Assembly: GCF_030253575.1 (NCBI RefSeq)
Contig: NC_080558.1
Span: 37,951,611-38,015,610 of the forward strand
Length of the DNA stretch: 64,000 nucleotides
Reading direction: 5' to 3'
Source of the DNA: Rhododendron vialii
Taxonomy: Eukaryota > Streptophyta > Magnoliopsida > Ericales > Ericaceae
The notes beneath the pieces are model-generated. The model worked only from the letters and a program-made list of their open reading frames with translations, searched no databases and was not told where the DNA came from. The position numbers were made by a program, and so were the translations under genes. Shown here in pieces: positions 32,255 through 46,119 of this stretch (position 1 is the first letter of the stretch; each line of letters starts with the position of its first letter).

Positions 32255-34671
32255 ACCCCAAAAAAAAAGTTAACGAAGCGGGTTTTGGTTTTCCAAGGGA
32301 GTAAGTTATCCAGCCGGGCCTAGTGAGTGGATGCGCAGTACAAACACAGGGAGTCGTGCTCACGTCAAGGTTTATGCATCACACCTTAACAGCTAATAAG
32401 CCACAGTCACACGCGTGCGCACGCGTACACGTACGAGAGCGACAATACAATCATTAGCGATTTTAGCGTGAACATGTCTTCCAAAAACACCCATGGCAAT
32501 TTGTAGGATATCTTGGAGAGCTCTGACATAAAATTCACTGACAACAGGTATTGGATAACCACATTTCATGCGGTTGAATTCTTGCTCGTGTCAACTCTCT
32601 CGCATTCTCGATCAATCAATACTTTTCATGTGCTACCGGGTTGCACATGGGGGGAGTGTTTGATTCCGTCTCACATCACTCAAGCTAAGCCTACTCAAAC
32701 TTGATTAACATAATCTAGATGGCACTCTCCACATATTGCTATTTGCTTTTAGGTTGAAAGTTGGAACATTTCAAGAAATCTAACACCACCCCCGCCAAAA
32801 TTAACGAGAGCAAAAATTGACAACACTCGTCTGGAAGATCACTAGAACGAGAACGAAGGAAATTCACATTTAGCTAAGCTAAGCTTTTCTACTCGATAGA
32901 TGTGAAAATAGACTTTGTATCGTCATGCCTTCGATTTTTACCACTAGATTTTAGTATACGTATTTGTCATGGCTGTGAGAATATATGATTTGCGACAAAA
33001 GTTTGCAAGGTTTGTTATACAAAAATTTAAAAAAAAAAAATTAACTTTTACAATTGCTTATAATCCAAAAGATTTGATTTCGACAACACTCTACCAGTTA
33101 CGGGGAATGATTTGGGAAGGAATTTGCAAGCTGTGGAAACGTAGAGCCGAAAGAGACGAGGCTTGTAAGTAACTGTGGCTATTGTGATCATAAATCTGAT
33201 CAAACTGCAATTGTTTAATTAATTCTTGAAGTAATATGTGCCCCGAGGACATATGTTTAGTTCTCATTGAAGATGTCCAACTACACCCACTAGTATAGAA
33301 AATTGTAGAAGTAATAAATAGTTTTGCTAATATTGAACCAAGAGAAAAGCTTGTTTCCAGGCGAGACCACCAAATTACCCTTTTGCATTTCCCGCTGTGT
33401 TATCTTTTCAATTTCCTTCTATTTTTCTAGCCCTTTGGTGTTTCAGAACATGGGTACACCACATCATAAACAAAGATGATAGACAAAAGAGAAAGTAATT
33501 AATTGTTTACCCCGTTAAGTAGTATAAGCAAGAAGAAAAGGGGAAAAAAAGAAGCGAAGAGAGGGCTGAAGATGAAAAAAAAAAAGTGCTTAGCATTGTA
33601 CGGTACACTCTTTATAATAATTACTACAGTATATTCTTGAATGAGTTATTGATGTTTTTATTAATCAATTTTTATTTAAAACTCCCCAAGCAAAATATAA
33701 AATAAAATTGTTGGCTTATTGTTTGGTTTAATGTTTTCTGGGTTTTTTTTTTTTTTTTATCAACAGTCTTTTGTGAATCCTTTTCATATTTAATATTAGT
33801 CTTTACTCTGTTACTTCTATGTTTTGTTTCATCAAAATGAAATAGTGAAGTTATCATATTGCTCCAAATTTTTTTCTAATGTTTAACAATTAATTTTGCT
33901 AAAATTAAGTTTTTCAAGAGCTCATGAAAAACGATGAAAGAAAAAAAAAAACTCATGAAGAACTAAGCAAACAATTACTCGATCGTAAGTTCCATCTTAT
34001 GTTTTTGATGGTTGGGTACTTCTTAATCTTAATCTTAGTTCCAAATTAAAGTTAAGGGCATTTTCGTCTAAAAATTATAAAGTGTAATCTTTCCAGAAAC
34101 CCAATTTATTACTTCTGTAAATTCCCATATTAGTGGGTGACTCATTTAATGAAAACTAACATATACCCTTGGGGCACATATTAACAAACCCCCCCTCCCC
34201 CTTCTTTAATTTGAACAACAAGCTAATTATATTTCTCTAAACCATACAAAACATTAATTTGGGATTAATGTGTTGTGATCTTCAAAACTTTATTAGTGGT
34301 TTTGTCTCCCCTTTTATACCCCAAGTGGTTCAAATTAACTTCAAAGTCAAAGCACGGGGAGACCAAAAAATTATTACTACGTAACTCCTCATGAACCAGA
34401 AATAGTTATCTTACATATGAATCAGAAATAGATATCTTACATATGAGAAAATCTTATTTCCGGAGTAGTCATAAATAAGAGTTTACAGCGCTCAATTTCA
34501 ACCGTCCAAAACACTTTTGAACGGTCGCGATGGACTGCTGTTGTAAACAAGTTGTTTCCGGCTACTCTGAAAATAAGTATTTCTCCTTACATATTCACTG
34601 AATCAAATGAGATTTCTTCCCTACTACAAGGGATTTTAAATGATTGTCAGTCATAATCTTCATAATTTAGG

Positions 34672-35240
34672 CTGAGTTTTTGTTTGTGTGTTTGGTTTGT
34701 TTTTTTCTGAATTTTTGTTAGGTATGCACCATATTTTTTGATTGATTATTCATCTTGATGAGAAAAGTTTAAAAGTACTCCCTCCGTTCCAATTTATTTG
34801 TCCTTTTTTCACTGTTTGGAACCTTCTACAAAATTGTCTATATGTTTCAATTTATAAATGCAGTATGTATCTTGTTTGATAGATTTCAATTTGTGCTATA
34901 ATATGATGTTTTCGAAATTATACAAAACATTATAACTTGTGAGATATAGACAATTTTTCGAAGGGCATATATGTCAAAATTGGACAAACAAATTGGGATG
35001 GAGGGAGTAAAAATTTAAATTTATGATCAAAAGCAAAAAAACAAGTTCACTAAATATGAAAAAAGGACCAAATAGCTGTATTTTTTTGTCTAAAGTGTCA
35101 TTTTTTATAAACTTTTTTCAACATCAATCCACATTTTTTTACTTTTCTAATTCTTCTTGTCGAGACGAATGATTAACCCAAAAAATAATGACCAAAACTC
35201 AACAAAAAATTGCGAAAAGCAAAAATACCTAAAAATAATT
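34672..35240. repeat. AT-rich foldback repeat, copy 4, split by a Stowaway
   Basis: The left arm ends TTCATCTTGATGAGAAAAG and the right arm contains CTTTTCTAATTCTTCTTGTC, so the arms are inverted. A Stowaway MITE (34778-35007) separates them. Confidence 0.6.
34778..35007. mobile_element. Stowaway MITE
   Basis: CTCCCTCCGTTCC at the left, GGATGGAGGGAG at the right, TA at both flanks (34776-34777 and 35008-35009). 230 bp, no ORF. Confidence 0.92.
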
Positions 35241-36335
35241 TAAACAAAAAAGTTTACCTTGGATCCCACTGTAACTTTGATAACAAGAAATGTTGCGCCG
35301 TGATATGGTTTCCCCACTACTACAAAAAACTAAAAAGAGGCCCAATATAGTTCATAACACTAAATCCATGAAACTGTCCATAAAACAATCTGGATAGTCC
35401 AAATTGAACAGTTTCATAAATTCAGTGTCATGGATCCTACGATTTTTGAACTAAAAATATCACATGTTTTATCCGTGATTGTTATTGTCTAATCACAATT
35501 TTAAAACCGTGGCGAATCAGGCCGTAATTAAAAGTCTTGACAATCGTTAGCCTCGAAACCATTTTTTTAATAACTTGAAATTCGACTGAATGGACAAACT
35601 AATTCGGAAAACAATTTGTCCTTTCCACTCATAGGACAATTTAAAGGCTCAACCATCAAAACTCAAAGTACACAATCAACAGTCCATCAGCAATAATGCC
35701 GGCCCCGGTAGGTGGCAAAGGCTCAACCATGAATTGATAACAATGCGAGTAAGAATCTAACATCAAATCCAAAACTACTAGTGCACCTTCGGTATTCATT
35801 CGGCTCAACTTTAAGGGACAACCTCTCCCCCTATAGGCCGAAATTTCGTTGATTGTGTCGTCTCATCTGGCTCGAGCCAACTGATCGACCAACATTTTAT
35901 AGGAGTAAATCGGGAGCTGCCACAAATATCCCACCAAACATGCAAGGCATGATTACATGCAATCAAGTTTTCCACAGTGAACAAACATGTGAATCAGATA
36001 GGTCCGGAATCGATTGGAATGCCTCTACAATTGGCAGGTATAAAATAGGATCTGCATTCTACCATATGCTTGAGCACTGTTATTATTGGACCTCAGGAGC
36101 AAGAACGAGCGAGAAAAAAGAAAGATGAAAAGTAGAAAAAGGAAATTGAAGCAGCAATAAAACCAACACAGAGCCCCGACAGCACAAGGCGTAGGACTAG
36201 AACGCTGTCCGTCTTTCCAGGAATATGGGCGAGGCATCGGAAAGGTTGGATGTCAAGCCGAAGCCAATGAATCAATCACAAGTGCGCAACCGCATCTTTC
36301 AACCAACAGTTGTGTCACCATTCGACAATTCATAA

Positions 36336-36827
36336 TCATCTTGTTTGGCGTGTGTTGTAGGACTTGCAGTTGGGGCATTTCTGACCTACGATATGAAACT
36401 GCACTTCTGATGTGCTACCACAGTCGTTGCAAAGGATCCAGACCTGTAAGTATGTTGTCGTCAGTAATCCCCATATTGGGATATGAAATGCAGATGCATA
36501 AAAGATCAAAAAGAAAAGAAATGCAGATGCATAGCCTCTCTTTTTATTTTATTTTTAATTTCTTCGTGTTTGTTTCACATATTTTGGAAACAAAAACACT
36601 AAAATGTTTGAATGCACATTGTTTCATTTCTTTGCCAAAAGAACATTTTGAAGAAAACAAAGCATCTTTTTGGTGTTTCCTCAGATGCGGCCAGCAGGTA
36701 GTTGTCAGAAATTTTCCCAAAAACAATTTATCATAGAAATCGTGTTTCCTGGAAACTTACAGAAAGGAAAAGAAAAAAGAAAATGAAACAAAACAAGTTT
36801 CCGTATGTGGGTTTACGTGTGTAGGTG

Positions 36828-36863
<36 letters not shown>

Positions 36864-39800
36864 CCATCTTGTTTTGGTAAGGTTCCGGCATGGGTGTAGC
36901 CGCAATCTCCACATCAAATTTCTCCCATACCTTCGACATATCACAAACCGACTTGGAGCAGAGAGGACATGCATACCTATTCAAAGCCCGTAAATAAATA
37001 TGAAGATTTCATCAAACCTAAAAGGTGAAAAGTAAAGCAACATTTGATTTCGTAAGACACTCACTGGTAATGCTCCTGCATCTCCTTCAGGCAGCTCTTG
37101 TGAATAGTATGCCCACAGGGCATAACGATCACATCATTTCTCGACTCGAATAGATACTGCACAGCTGTTTTCTGTTAGAAGTTGCTTTAAAGAAAATCTC
37201 AAATCCTCGTAGACGAGACTGCCAAATGGATAACGACATATTACCTCAAAGCAAACAGGGCAGTCATGATGCATTGCTCCTTCCACACACGGGTGGCTAT
37301 TCTTCAAGAGAACAGAGTAGCAGCATCCTGAATATTATAACCACAACATTATTAGCACAACCAATGAAGATTCATTCCTGTTCCCACCCCCTAATATGGG
37401 GTTATCGCAAGCAGGAGGAAATTTTAGAAAGGCAGCCATGACTTACGGCATTTATTGCAATGGAAAAAGTTCTCCCGCCCGCCAATCCTGCAACAAAAGC
37501 AAAGTTGTCACAAGATGCACGGAAAAACACATCGCACAGAGAGAACTACACAAGGAAAGCAAGACAATAACTATAAGATTGCAAGTTCAGCTGTTTGATT
37601 GCAAGTGTACAAAACAATCTCTTAAGTCCTAACCATTTACAATCTTGTGCCAAGGGGAACTTGCCCCGGATAATCATTCTGATATTTAAGGACACATTCT
37701 TGGGTAGTACCACTAACATCAAACAAACTTGCAAGAGAGGTGCCTTGAGAATTAGCACCTAGTTACCATATATTCAACTACACTTTTATTTTTCTTCCTT
37801 GAGTTGGGAATTTTTCTTTTCCTAGAAGATAACTTTCGTCTGCAAATGAAATTATGGTGATAAAAACACGTGCTAAAATGAGACGAAGAATGATTCATAC
37901 CTGCATATGCCACATCCATCGCAATGATACTGCTTCTTCAATATCTGCAAAACGGTAAGCAAAATGCTTAGATGAACCTCATCAAATTCATACAAGTCAA
38001 AGGAGCAAATGCTAGGTACCACTCCACATGTTTAAATGTGTTAGAGAAATTGTCCAGAAGACATCGCATTTTAGCCTTTTTCCCACTGTTCAGGAAATCA
38101 AACAATACCGTCACCGTCTTTCAGCCTATGCGCTGCATTAGACTTTCACCACTCACATAAGGAAATGATGAATAAGAAAAGGAGCATCCACTCACATCGT
38201 CATCAAACAGCTTGCAAGTCTCACAGAAGTATCTTCCCATACACACGCCACAACTGATACAGATTTGCCGAACCTAGTTACAGCAACCAGCACAAAGATA
38301 CAGAACACAGTCAGATATTTTCCCTCAAAATTAATTGCGAACAGATACTCAAATGGATCAATAAAATTCTGAAAACTTTGAAATCCTTTCTATTTCAGAG
38401 CCAATAGAAGATTCTGAATCTTTTTCGAAATTCTTGAATACGTAATAGTTTATTCGTCCTATATATTCTCTATGAAACTGGGGTCTAGATCATTTGCCTA
38501 ATTTAAAACTCAGGTTGCAATGTAGTTTGACATGGAGAAGCTGCAAACCAGACCGAATCATGACTCACCTCTTGTTCAGTGCCACATAGTGAACATATGA
38601 CCTGAAAAGAAAAGGTAAAAGGTATGTAATAATCTGTACTAAGAAATCCAAGGAACAAAATATAGGGAGGGGGGAGCTGTCAAGGTCCTCAAGGACACAG
38701 AAAGAAAGTAAAGCAGTCTGTGAAATGTACAAGGGCTACCTGTTGGACTAGATGGCGTGGAATGTCATGTCTATGCTTTTGATCAACATTGATACCATTC
38801 TGCAAACACAAATATCAAGTAGGTCAACATACCTAAATGTCCTCCAACGGCTAATGTCAAACTAGCTATACCAACACAGAAACTATGCAAAACAGCACTA
38901 CAATGTTCTCATCCCACTGAGCCCTACATCATTGTCACCGAGACCCATTTCCATTGTCAAAAAAAAAAAAAATACAGCTTGCTATTCTGAACACGACTAT
39001 CCATGGCAGTATCTACTCTTACCAAGTTGGTCAACCAGACTACAAGACTCAACCAAAACCATCAATGAATCATCAACTTTGTGTGCAATAAATGTGCTAA
39101 GGGTTCTAGACAAAATAAAGGCAAGAAAATCCTCAGTCATGATATCTGATATAAAGATGACCAATTACTACTCCATTAAGAATTCATCCTTTGCCATTTA
39201 CACGTCCTAAATATATCGAGAGTAGTCAGCAATTTTATCAAGCGCGGATAGTTAATCCAATAAGAACCAAAGTCACATTAACTGGATTGAGACAGAGCTC
39301 TTACTTCCTGAGGCTTTCGTTTTTATTCCTCTAACATCTTATTCAATTTTTTCTCACAATTCACAGTCGACAACTTAGATTTAAGCACAAATTACTTCTG
39401 AAAATTCCCCAAACATGGGTTGCTTATACCCTCGCATGGTGATTACCATGTGGCAGGTCGTAGTCAATTATCTTCACAGCAACCAAAAACAACAAAGAAA
39501 GAAATGAAAGAAACTTAAGTATACAATCAGAATAAACTAACCTTGGCCTCATTATGACAATGACGACAATCAAAAATCTCATTGCAACACGGAGCTCTAA
39601 TCTGACATCTTCGTCTGTAATGAGGACACCTGTCCAATGATGCACATAATATTACCAGATTTGCGCAAGGGACAAGTATCAAATGATTAGAAGGAAGCAC
39701 ACAAGGACCATACCCATACTGCATGCGTCCTCGATCCAGAAGTTCTGTGCTGGTTGTTTTTGCATCACAAATTAGTTCTTCCCTCGGCAAACATTCTCTA

Positions 39801-39892
39801 CACGGACCATGAGAGCGCAAGTCAACTGTCTCCATGTTCTGTGCTTCATGGGTCTTTTGTTGGAGGTTTTCAGGCTCAAAGTTAAGTGCCAT
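36336..39892 (-). CDS. CHY/CTCHY/RING zinc-finger E3 ubiquitin ligase, RZFP34/CHYR1-like
   Basis: Eleven coding exons, all GT-AG with matching phases: 39892-39714, 39629-39542, 38799-38740, 38601-38569, 38273-38196, 37944-37901, 37487-37447, 37327-37245, 37156-37065, 36976-36865 and 36443-36336. They total 918 bp (305 residues plus stop TGA at 36338-36336). The CHY finger starts at residue 61 ([15 protein letters not shown], then [11 protein letters not shown]). The CTCHY finger follows ([18 protein letters not shown], then [11 protein letters not shown]). The RING runs from C197 (CPVCFEYLFES) through [11 protein letters not shown] to CPLC at 236-239 (C3H2C3). A C-terminal zinc ribbon (LCNDC, CPNC) completes the family layout. 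Such proteins transfer ubiquitin from E2 enzymes; Arabidopsis relatives act in ABA and drought or defence signalling. The [11 protein letters not shown] stretch before the CHY finger looks closer to RZFP34/CHYR1 than to MIEL1. No break was seen. Confidence 0.95.
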
Positions 39893-42800
39893 TAATTCAA
39901 AAGACAGCCTAGTAGCCTGTTAGGAGCCTAAAGCACCTGCATTTAGGAACTAGTTAAGAAGGGATTCTAAAAACGTGTGAAGGCATATCAAGTTAACTCC
40001 CCATCCAAGCAGGCAAACACCGCATGAAAGCGTTGCTTTCTCGCCTACTGCAGCAGACAATTGAAATCGGCAACAAGATAATCCAACTAAGGTTGAACAG
40101 CTCCAATCAGCAAAACTCCAAGAGAAAGATTCATCACAAGATCTACAAGGATCCATATAATAACTAAAAATGCAGCCACTGAGAAACTCCAAAGTCTTCA
40201 GATGTGCATAGTAACCTTTGCATGGTTGAGTCTTCAAGAACTTCAAACCCATCTAAATCGGACACCACCAGTGGACCCCCAAACCTATGGTAAAACCAGT
40301 AGCAATATCAAATGTGTTCTGAATGATACATATTCAGGGGGAAAGAGCGCACGAGATTGCAGAGATGAGTTAAGCTGATTGTCCATCAACGACACGCCTA
40401 CCTCAATCTGAGATTCTGCACCGTGAAATCTTCAACAAGTATAACTTACCCAGTAAGTACATCATTGAGGCTCCATGGGCTTCTCTTCAGTCAGAAGATT
40501 CTAGCTCATTCAACATCGAAGCCTGCTTGGCTGCAAGTAAAGACATCTGAACAAATCTAGGGTTCTCGAGTTTTAAAATAGGAAATCCTTGCCTAGGGTG
40601 AAGTTTGTCTATGATAACAAGGACTTCAAGGAGTTTAAAATATAAAGAGAAGAAAGAATTTGAGAAAACGTGCCCATGAGTCTGTTCAAGTTTTCGAGTT
40701 CCATTTCCTAAACTTCTGCCACTGCTATTGATGCAACAACTCTGAAAGACACGTATAGTCCACATGCATGGTGTCCATATTTACGGGTTCAAATGATATA
40801 TGGCTTGAGTAGCAGGAAGATGAAAAGAAGATTGGACAAAGGAAAAACCATATGTTAAAAAGAGTCATAGTTGGTAGCTTAGGTTAGATCTTTACTCAAC
40901 TGAAAAACAAAAGTTTACAGAAGCAGACAACGAGGAATGTTTGAGAGCCTGAATCGCCTCTCTTACAGCTTGGGTCTGAAACGTCACCTGGGTCTCCACG
41001 AGACGTCAGGCTGCACCTGCACTTGTCTCTGCTTCAAGAAGGGAGATACGGAATCCTGTGGATTCACTGTTCTTCTGTGGAGGTGGTAAGATGCCGAAAT
41101 GACAGTCCGTTAATAATCATATGAAGCGGCATTTTCAACAAGTGTTAGTTTGACCCTCAGACTTCAAATGGCATACACTTTTAGAACTGATTTGCCAAAA
41201 GTGTTGAAAGGCATCTTGAAAAAAATCCTTCCCTTCTTCTGGATAGAGGCGTCCTGCTCATCCTCCAGTTTAGATGGCCTAACCATAGGAAAAATTTGAA
41301 CCCTAAAGAAACCACCTAAACATAATTGGTCAAGTTATGCATCCTTCCATCTGAAGGGACTTTGACACGACTTATGTTGGTTGCAATACACAATCAACAG
41401 CATTGTTCGTAGAGAGGTGGAATGTCTCAAGTAAAAGTCCATCTAAATCTAGAGAAGTTCCATCTGTTCCTCTAAGGTAGAAAAGATAATATAGCTTTTT
41501 TGGGGTGCTTCGGAAGGAGATATTATAGGCAATAAATTGTGTTCTAACGTAGTCCCAAACCTTGACCAAAATGATTGCTTTCATCCATGAAGTTGTAGCA
41601 CAAATTATTGAACATATGGGAAATGTAACTAAAAAAATCAGTGAATCAGTTTATCTTCCCCCAATTCTTTATTCAATCTCTCTTGCCTTACAAGAAACAT
41701 AACTAAACTATTGAATTAGTTGAGCTTCTCCCACTTCTATATTCACGCTCTCTTGCTTTTGTCAGCGGTATTTTTCCCCATTTGAAATGAGAAATAACAA
41801 CAGAAACGACTCATCATCTGGCAAGAATTCTGACCTGAGACTAAGAGTAAGAATACATAATCCTTTAGTCTCAATACCCAATACATGACTTGCTAACAGC
41901 ACACAACTATCCAATGAACCAGTACTCAAGCACACCAAAATCTCAAGTTCAACAGCTTCACACGTAAGAAGTGTCGAGCTATCCTCAACCAGCCAACAGA
42001 AGTTAGCAAGACTATTCCTGTTGAACCCCTTAAAGCCATGGAGCATCTGTAAAAGGCTTCACATTCTCTTTCAAATTAAAATGCCAAAAAAACACAAGAA
42101 GATCATCCTAGTTCCTGAATCGGCAGTACCAGAAATTTCAGTCCTTTTTCGTTTTCGTGCAAGTTCAAGGAACTAAAAGGCCTATTCTCTTGTAGATCTC
42201 TTCTAGATATCTATATTCAAAATCTACAAGTCTCAGAAGGACTTCAGGATCCGCGGTAAAAAAAAAAACTAATAATACCTCCATCTCTGCCATTTTAGGC
42301 AATTACAAATTCTCAGAGACAACCCTAATTCCTCAATCGGCTTTAACAAAACTTTCCGTAACACTACATGGTATAGACCTATCGCACCCATAAGCATATA
42401 TAGTTTAACAAGACAAAGGCAGTACCCGATGGTCCCAACTTGAACATAACTCTAGACAAAGAATACCAAAAACAATAGAGTCGCACCAGATGGAAACAGC
42501 AAAAATTCATGCAAAGTTATCAAATCAAGCACTTACAGTCTTCCATGAAATTAAATCTGACAGAACAAGAGGGCCAACAGCAAACCCTATTTGACACTAG
42601 TATACATATCAAACAGACGAGACACACAACAAAATCATCAACACAAAAAACACACCAAATCAAGAGAATATTAAACAATTACGAATTAGAACAATTCATA
42701 TACGGCCACAATTTCATATAAGGCATCCTAATCTTACTTAAAAGGGGAACCTACACAAGTACAAGCTAAAACCTAGACCGCAAGAGAAGATACCAAGACA

Positions 42801-43590
42801 AAATTACGAAAACCTAATTCTAAAATACGCGAAAAAGAATGGGAAAACCTAATCATACATCCGTTTCTCTGAAACATAGAAAAGATAAAATATGTAATTC
42901 CTTCAAAAAACCTAAAACCTAAACCATACAACCAATGTTCTAAAAGTCGCTAGGCGTTAGTCGGGCAGAACAGGGGCTCCTGGTGCCTAGAGGCCCACTA
43001 ATCGGCTGACTCATTCAGTAGGCGGCCAACTAGTCGGACCATAGGACGATTTTAATCTAGGCGTTGGACCCTGCCAAGCGTGGGGCTGCCTAGACTGATT
43101 GAACAGTGCTTACAACAGGCATTTTTTTATCCCTTCGACAAACTCTTAACAGATATCAAATACTACAACTCAACACCAAGCTTGATTGACAAAAACACCG
43201 TGAGAAGAGCAAAAAAAGAAAAATCAAACCTCCATTTGGGCTCGTATCTCAAGATTTTTCGTCAACCAAAGTTTAACGGACCCTAATTACGCGCACAAAA
43301 GTGAACTACTTGTTATGCTGTGATTCCTACCTTAAATTCAACCGGAAATCTACGAAACACAATGTGCGATGGAAAAGTAACACAGCAAATCAACGAAGAA
43401 AACAGATTAGCGATGAGAAATTTCTGATACTCAAACAAAACGAACTTTCGATTTCTCGTCGCCGGCTGATCGAAGCTCCGGTGCGAATTCGCCGACACGG
43501 CGTTGAACCTTGTGCGCGTGGATTTTTCTTAGAGAGAGAAAGTGGTGGTAATAGTTTTAGAGAGAGAGACACGGCAAGGTGGGATGTGAG
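39893..43590 (-). other. 5' leader and upstream introns of RING gene
   Basis: No coding sequence recognised. The TATA box at 43615-43623 and a CT-rich transcribed-looking stretch (about 43510-43590, CTCTCTCTAAAAC and CTTTCTCTCTCTAAG) suggest that transcription starts about 3.7 kb before the ATG. That implies one or more 5' UTR introns. Acceptor-like sites lie just ahead of the ATG (AAATGCAG, CTCCTAACAG). Exact UTR exons cannot be fixed without cDNA. Confidence 0.5.
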
Positions 43591-43614
43591 AGAAAGGCTT
43601 TGGATGGGATGGGG

Positions 43615-43623
43615 CTTTTTATA
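43615..43623 (-). promoter_or_regulatory. Putative TATA box of RING gene
   Basis: Minus-strand TATAAAAAG in the context GGGGACTATAAAAAGCCCC, the best TATA match in the interval, followed about 30 bp downstream by a pyrimidine-rich leader. Confidence 0.6.
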
Positions 43624-45174
43624 GTCCCCACTCCCCGCCGGTCAAATCTGGCTCTTCGAGAGACTTATCTTTTTTTTTTTTTTTTTTTGATCAGTCGGGA
43701 GACTTATCTTTTGAAGGCGACAAAATGAAAGCGGCCGGGTCGTCCACCGTGAATGTACGTTAATACCCTCGAGCCGAGTGAAATATCACAAGCAAGTAGT
43801 TGAATGAAAAAGAGTCTCAGCGATGCTGAAACAAAAATGATATTCACACAATAATTCAAAATTAAACTGTGTTAATGCACAAAACGATATCATTTTAGAG
43901 TTTCTTCATCAATTTTTTGAGTACTAAAATCAATTTTCATTTCCATACTGAAAATGTACATATGTCATGTGAGCCCATTTTAGAGTTTCAAAAAAATAAT
44001 TCAAATTTTACAAATTTCTAAATAATTTTTTGAGCAAATTGCAAAAAAAATCATCTCAATTGAATATTTATAAGTGATTAATCTAATCTTTAAAGTTTCA
44101 TTTAGAATTTATAATCCAAATTCCAAATGAAAAATTTTAAAATTGGATAAATCAGTTTCATGTATTTAATTGAGCAAAATTTTCTGAAGGCCATTCAAAA
44201 TATTGTTTTAAGATTATTAATGAATGACATGGATCACTCGTGTGTGACCTAAAAGTATGCCATGCATGGCATGTGCATTTTTCGTACCCGTAGCATTTGT
44301 TGAAAGAAAAAAAAAAAAAAAAGCTTTGATTTCCTACAAAAGTGCCCAAGCAAATGCCGTCAAAAAAAATGGGCCTACAAAAATGTTGAACCCGCACTTC
44401 TAAACATGTAATTGAGAGATAGATTAAAAAATTAGAATAATAATTGAAGAAAAAATTTATGAAGTATTTAAAGATTAGTCCTCCAACCAAGTATGGGTTA
44501 TGTTTTCATTATGTCCACTTTTCTCTTACCCTATTATACCACAAAACCTTTCCCAACAAGCACCTCATTTTCCTTATGTCGACTCAAATTCGATATAAAT
44601 GATTTATACGCTCTAAAATAACATAGGGCACAACTCAATAGGGTATGACTCCAATAGTTTACGTTTTTTTATATTTTTCTTGTGTGTGTATATATATACT
44701 AATTTTTAAAATTACGAATTAACCCAAAACAAATTATATTTTTGATTCCATCATTGAAACGAATCATTTGAAACAAATTATTTAAATATTTAACTCGTTC
44801 ACAACCCTAGACACTTATCTTTAAACAAGAGAGATCATGGAAGTTCGCATGGACATGAGTCCTACGCGAACTTCTCACTTACCCATTGTTACACGATGAA
44901 GAAGTTTTTGGGTGTCGAACAAGTACCAAACACGCGGTATCTCTATTGACGATCTCAACCATCCAAACATATTTTGAATGATCTGATTTTTAGGGTGAAG
45001 AAAAGAAAGGGAGAGAAAGTGGTTAGGTAAGGAAAGAAAGAGGAAATAGTAAATTTAAACCGTTTAAAAACACGTTTGGAATGGCGGACACGTATTGCAA
45101 CCAAAAATTTCTCCACATGACGGGGTCTCTGACAAATTGCAGGACACAAGGGCGGCTGAAGCGTACCGTCGCGT

Positions 45175-45408
45175 GACGTGGACAGATCCCCATACCTAGT
45201 CATTTCCTTTCGGAACCCGAGAGGGGACACACAAGAAAAACAAGTACGATCTTGACACGTGTTACGTTGTTGTTTTTGTATCCGGCACGTGTCCACATCA
45301 CAACCGACCATTAATGATGGGCTTAGCCATTAATCAAGGAGCTGACGTGGATGGATTAGGATCGCGTTTAATCAAAGAGATACCACCAGCTAGGTTAATC
45401 CCCCACGT
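45175..45408. promoter_or_regulatory. Cluster of ACGT-core (G-box/ABRE-like) motifs
   Basis: Five ACGT cores in 234 bp: TGACGTGGAC (45174-45183), GACACGTGTT (CACGTG 45256-45261), GGCACGTGTCC (CACGTG 45286-45291), TGACGTGGAT (45343-45352) and CCCACGTTA (about 45402-45410). G-box and ABRE elements bind bZIP and bHLH factors. The cluster lies about 1.6 kb upstream of the RING gene's TATA box. A link to that gene is inference. Confidence 0.4.
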
Positions 45409-45559
45409 TATCCATATAGTGTGCTTGTTAAAGTGAATCCTGATAGGGATGGCAACTTGTTCCTTCTTTCTTTTTTTTGCCATATTTTATAGTTAGCGGA
45501 AGTTAACAAGAAGTTAGTCAATGAGGAGGCTCAAAGCCCGCTTCGTAAAGCAAAATTTT

Positions 45560-45690
45560 TTTTTATTTTTTAAGAAGATAATTTCAAGCTCAAAAATTAT
45601 GAGTTTATTAAAATTTAAAAATATGCAATATGAATCTTATTTGAAAAATCTCATCTAAATCTTTTATACAGTGAAAAAAATTTGAAAATT
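45560..45690 (+). repeat. Dispersed repeat shared with 759-875
   Basis: TTTTTTAAGAAGATAATTTC followed by AAGCTCAAAAATTATG is identical in the two places, and similarity continues for about 100 bp (GAATCTTATTTGAAAAATCT-type sequence). Type unknown; possibly a hAT or MITE remnant. Confidence 0.65.
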
Positions 45691-46119
45691 TATTTTTCAT
45701 TTATATTATTTTTTAGTTTGAAAATGTGAAATAAACTGCTTATTTTTTAAGAAGGTTTCTGAAACAAGACCTCAGAGGCTATCCATAACCCTAAAATCCA
45801 AAACTCTGCCCTCCGTGGGACTCGAACCTTGAGCTCTACGAGAGAGAAACATGAACAAACAATCTCACCAAATATGATTTCTCGCAATTTGTTCCATTCT
45901 TCATGGATATTTGTCCCCAATAATTGCGGTTATATATGGGCGGTAGGGATGTACACCTGCCCGGAATGCGATCACACGATTTTTATAATAAGGGTTTTGA
46001 ATTGGTGTTTAAGCCTACGAAATTGGGTTGGGTTGAGTTTTTAAAAACATTAAACAAATGAGATGGGCTTTGGATTATCTTCTGACTTGTTTCTTTCAGG
46101 CTCTTTCCACTAATTTATG

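Larger units (their letters stand above)
31515..35850. other. Intergenic region between helicase and RING gene
   Basis: No gene recognised. It contains a block similar to 0.2-1.8 kb (31825-32500), a poly-T run (about 32223-32250), a partial AT-rich repeat (about 31920-32115) and a Stowaway MITE nested in an AT-rich repeat (34672-35240). The rest is low-complexity AT-rich DNA. Confidence 0.6.

Noticed and set aside
43301..43624. Plus-strand 107-codon ORF near the RING promoter
   Set aside because: Antisense to the predicted leader of the RING gene; GA-rich, with no domain.
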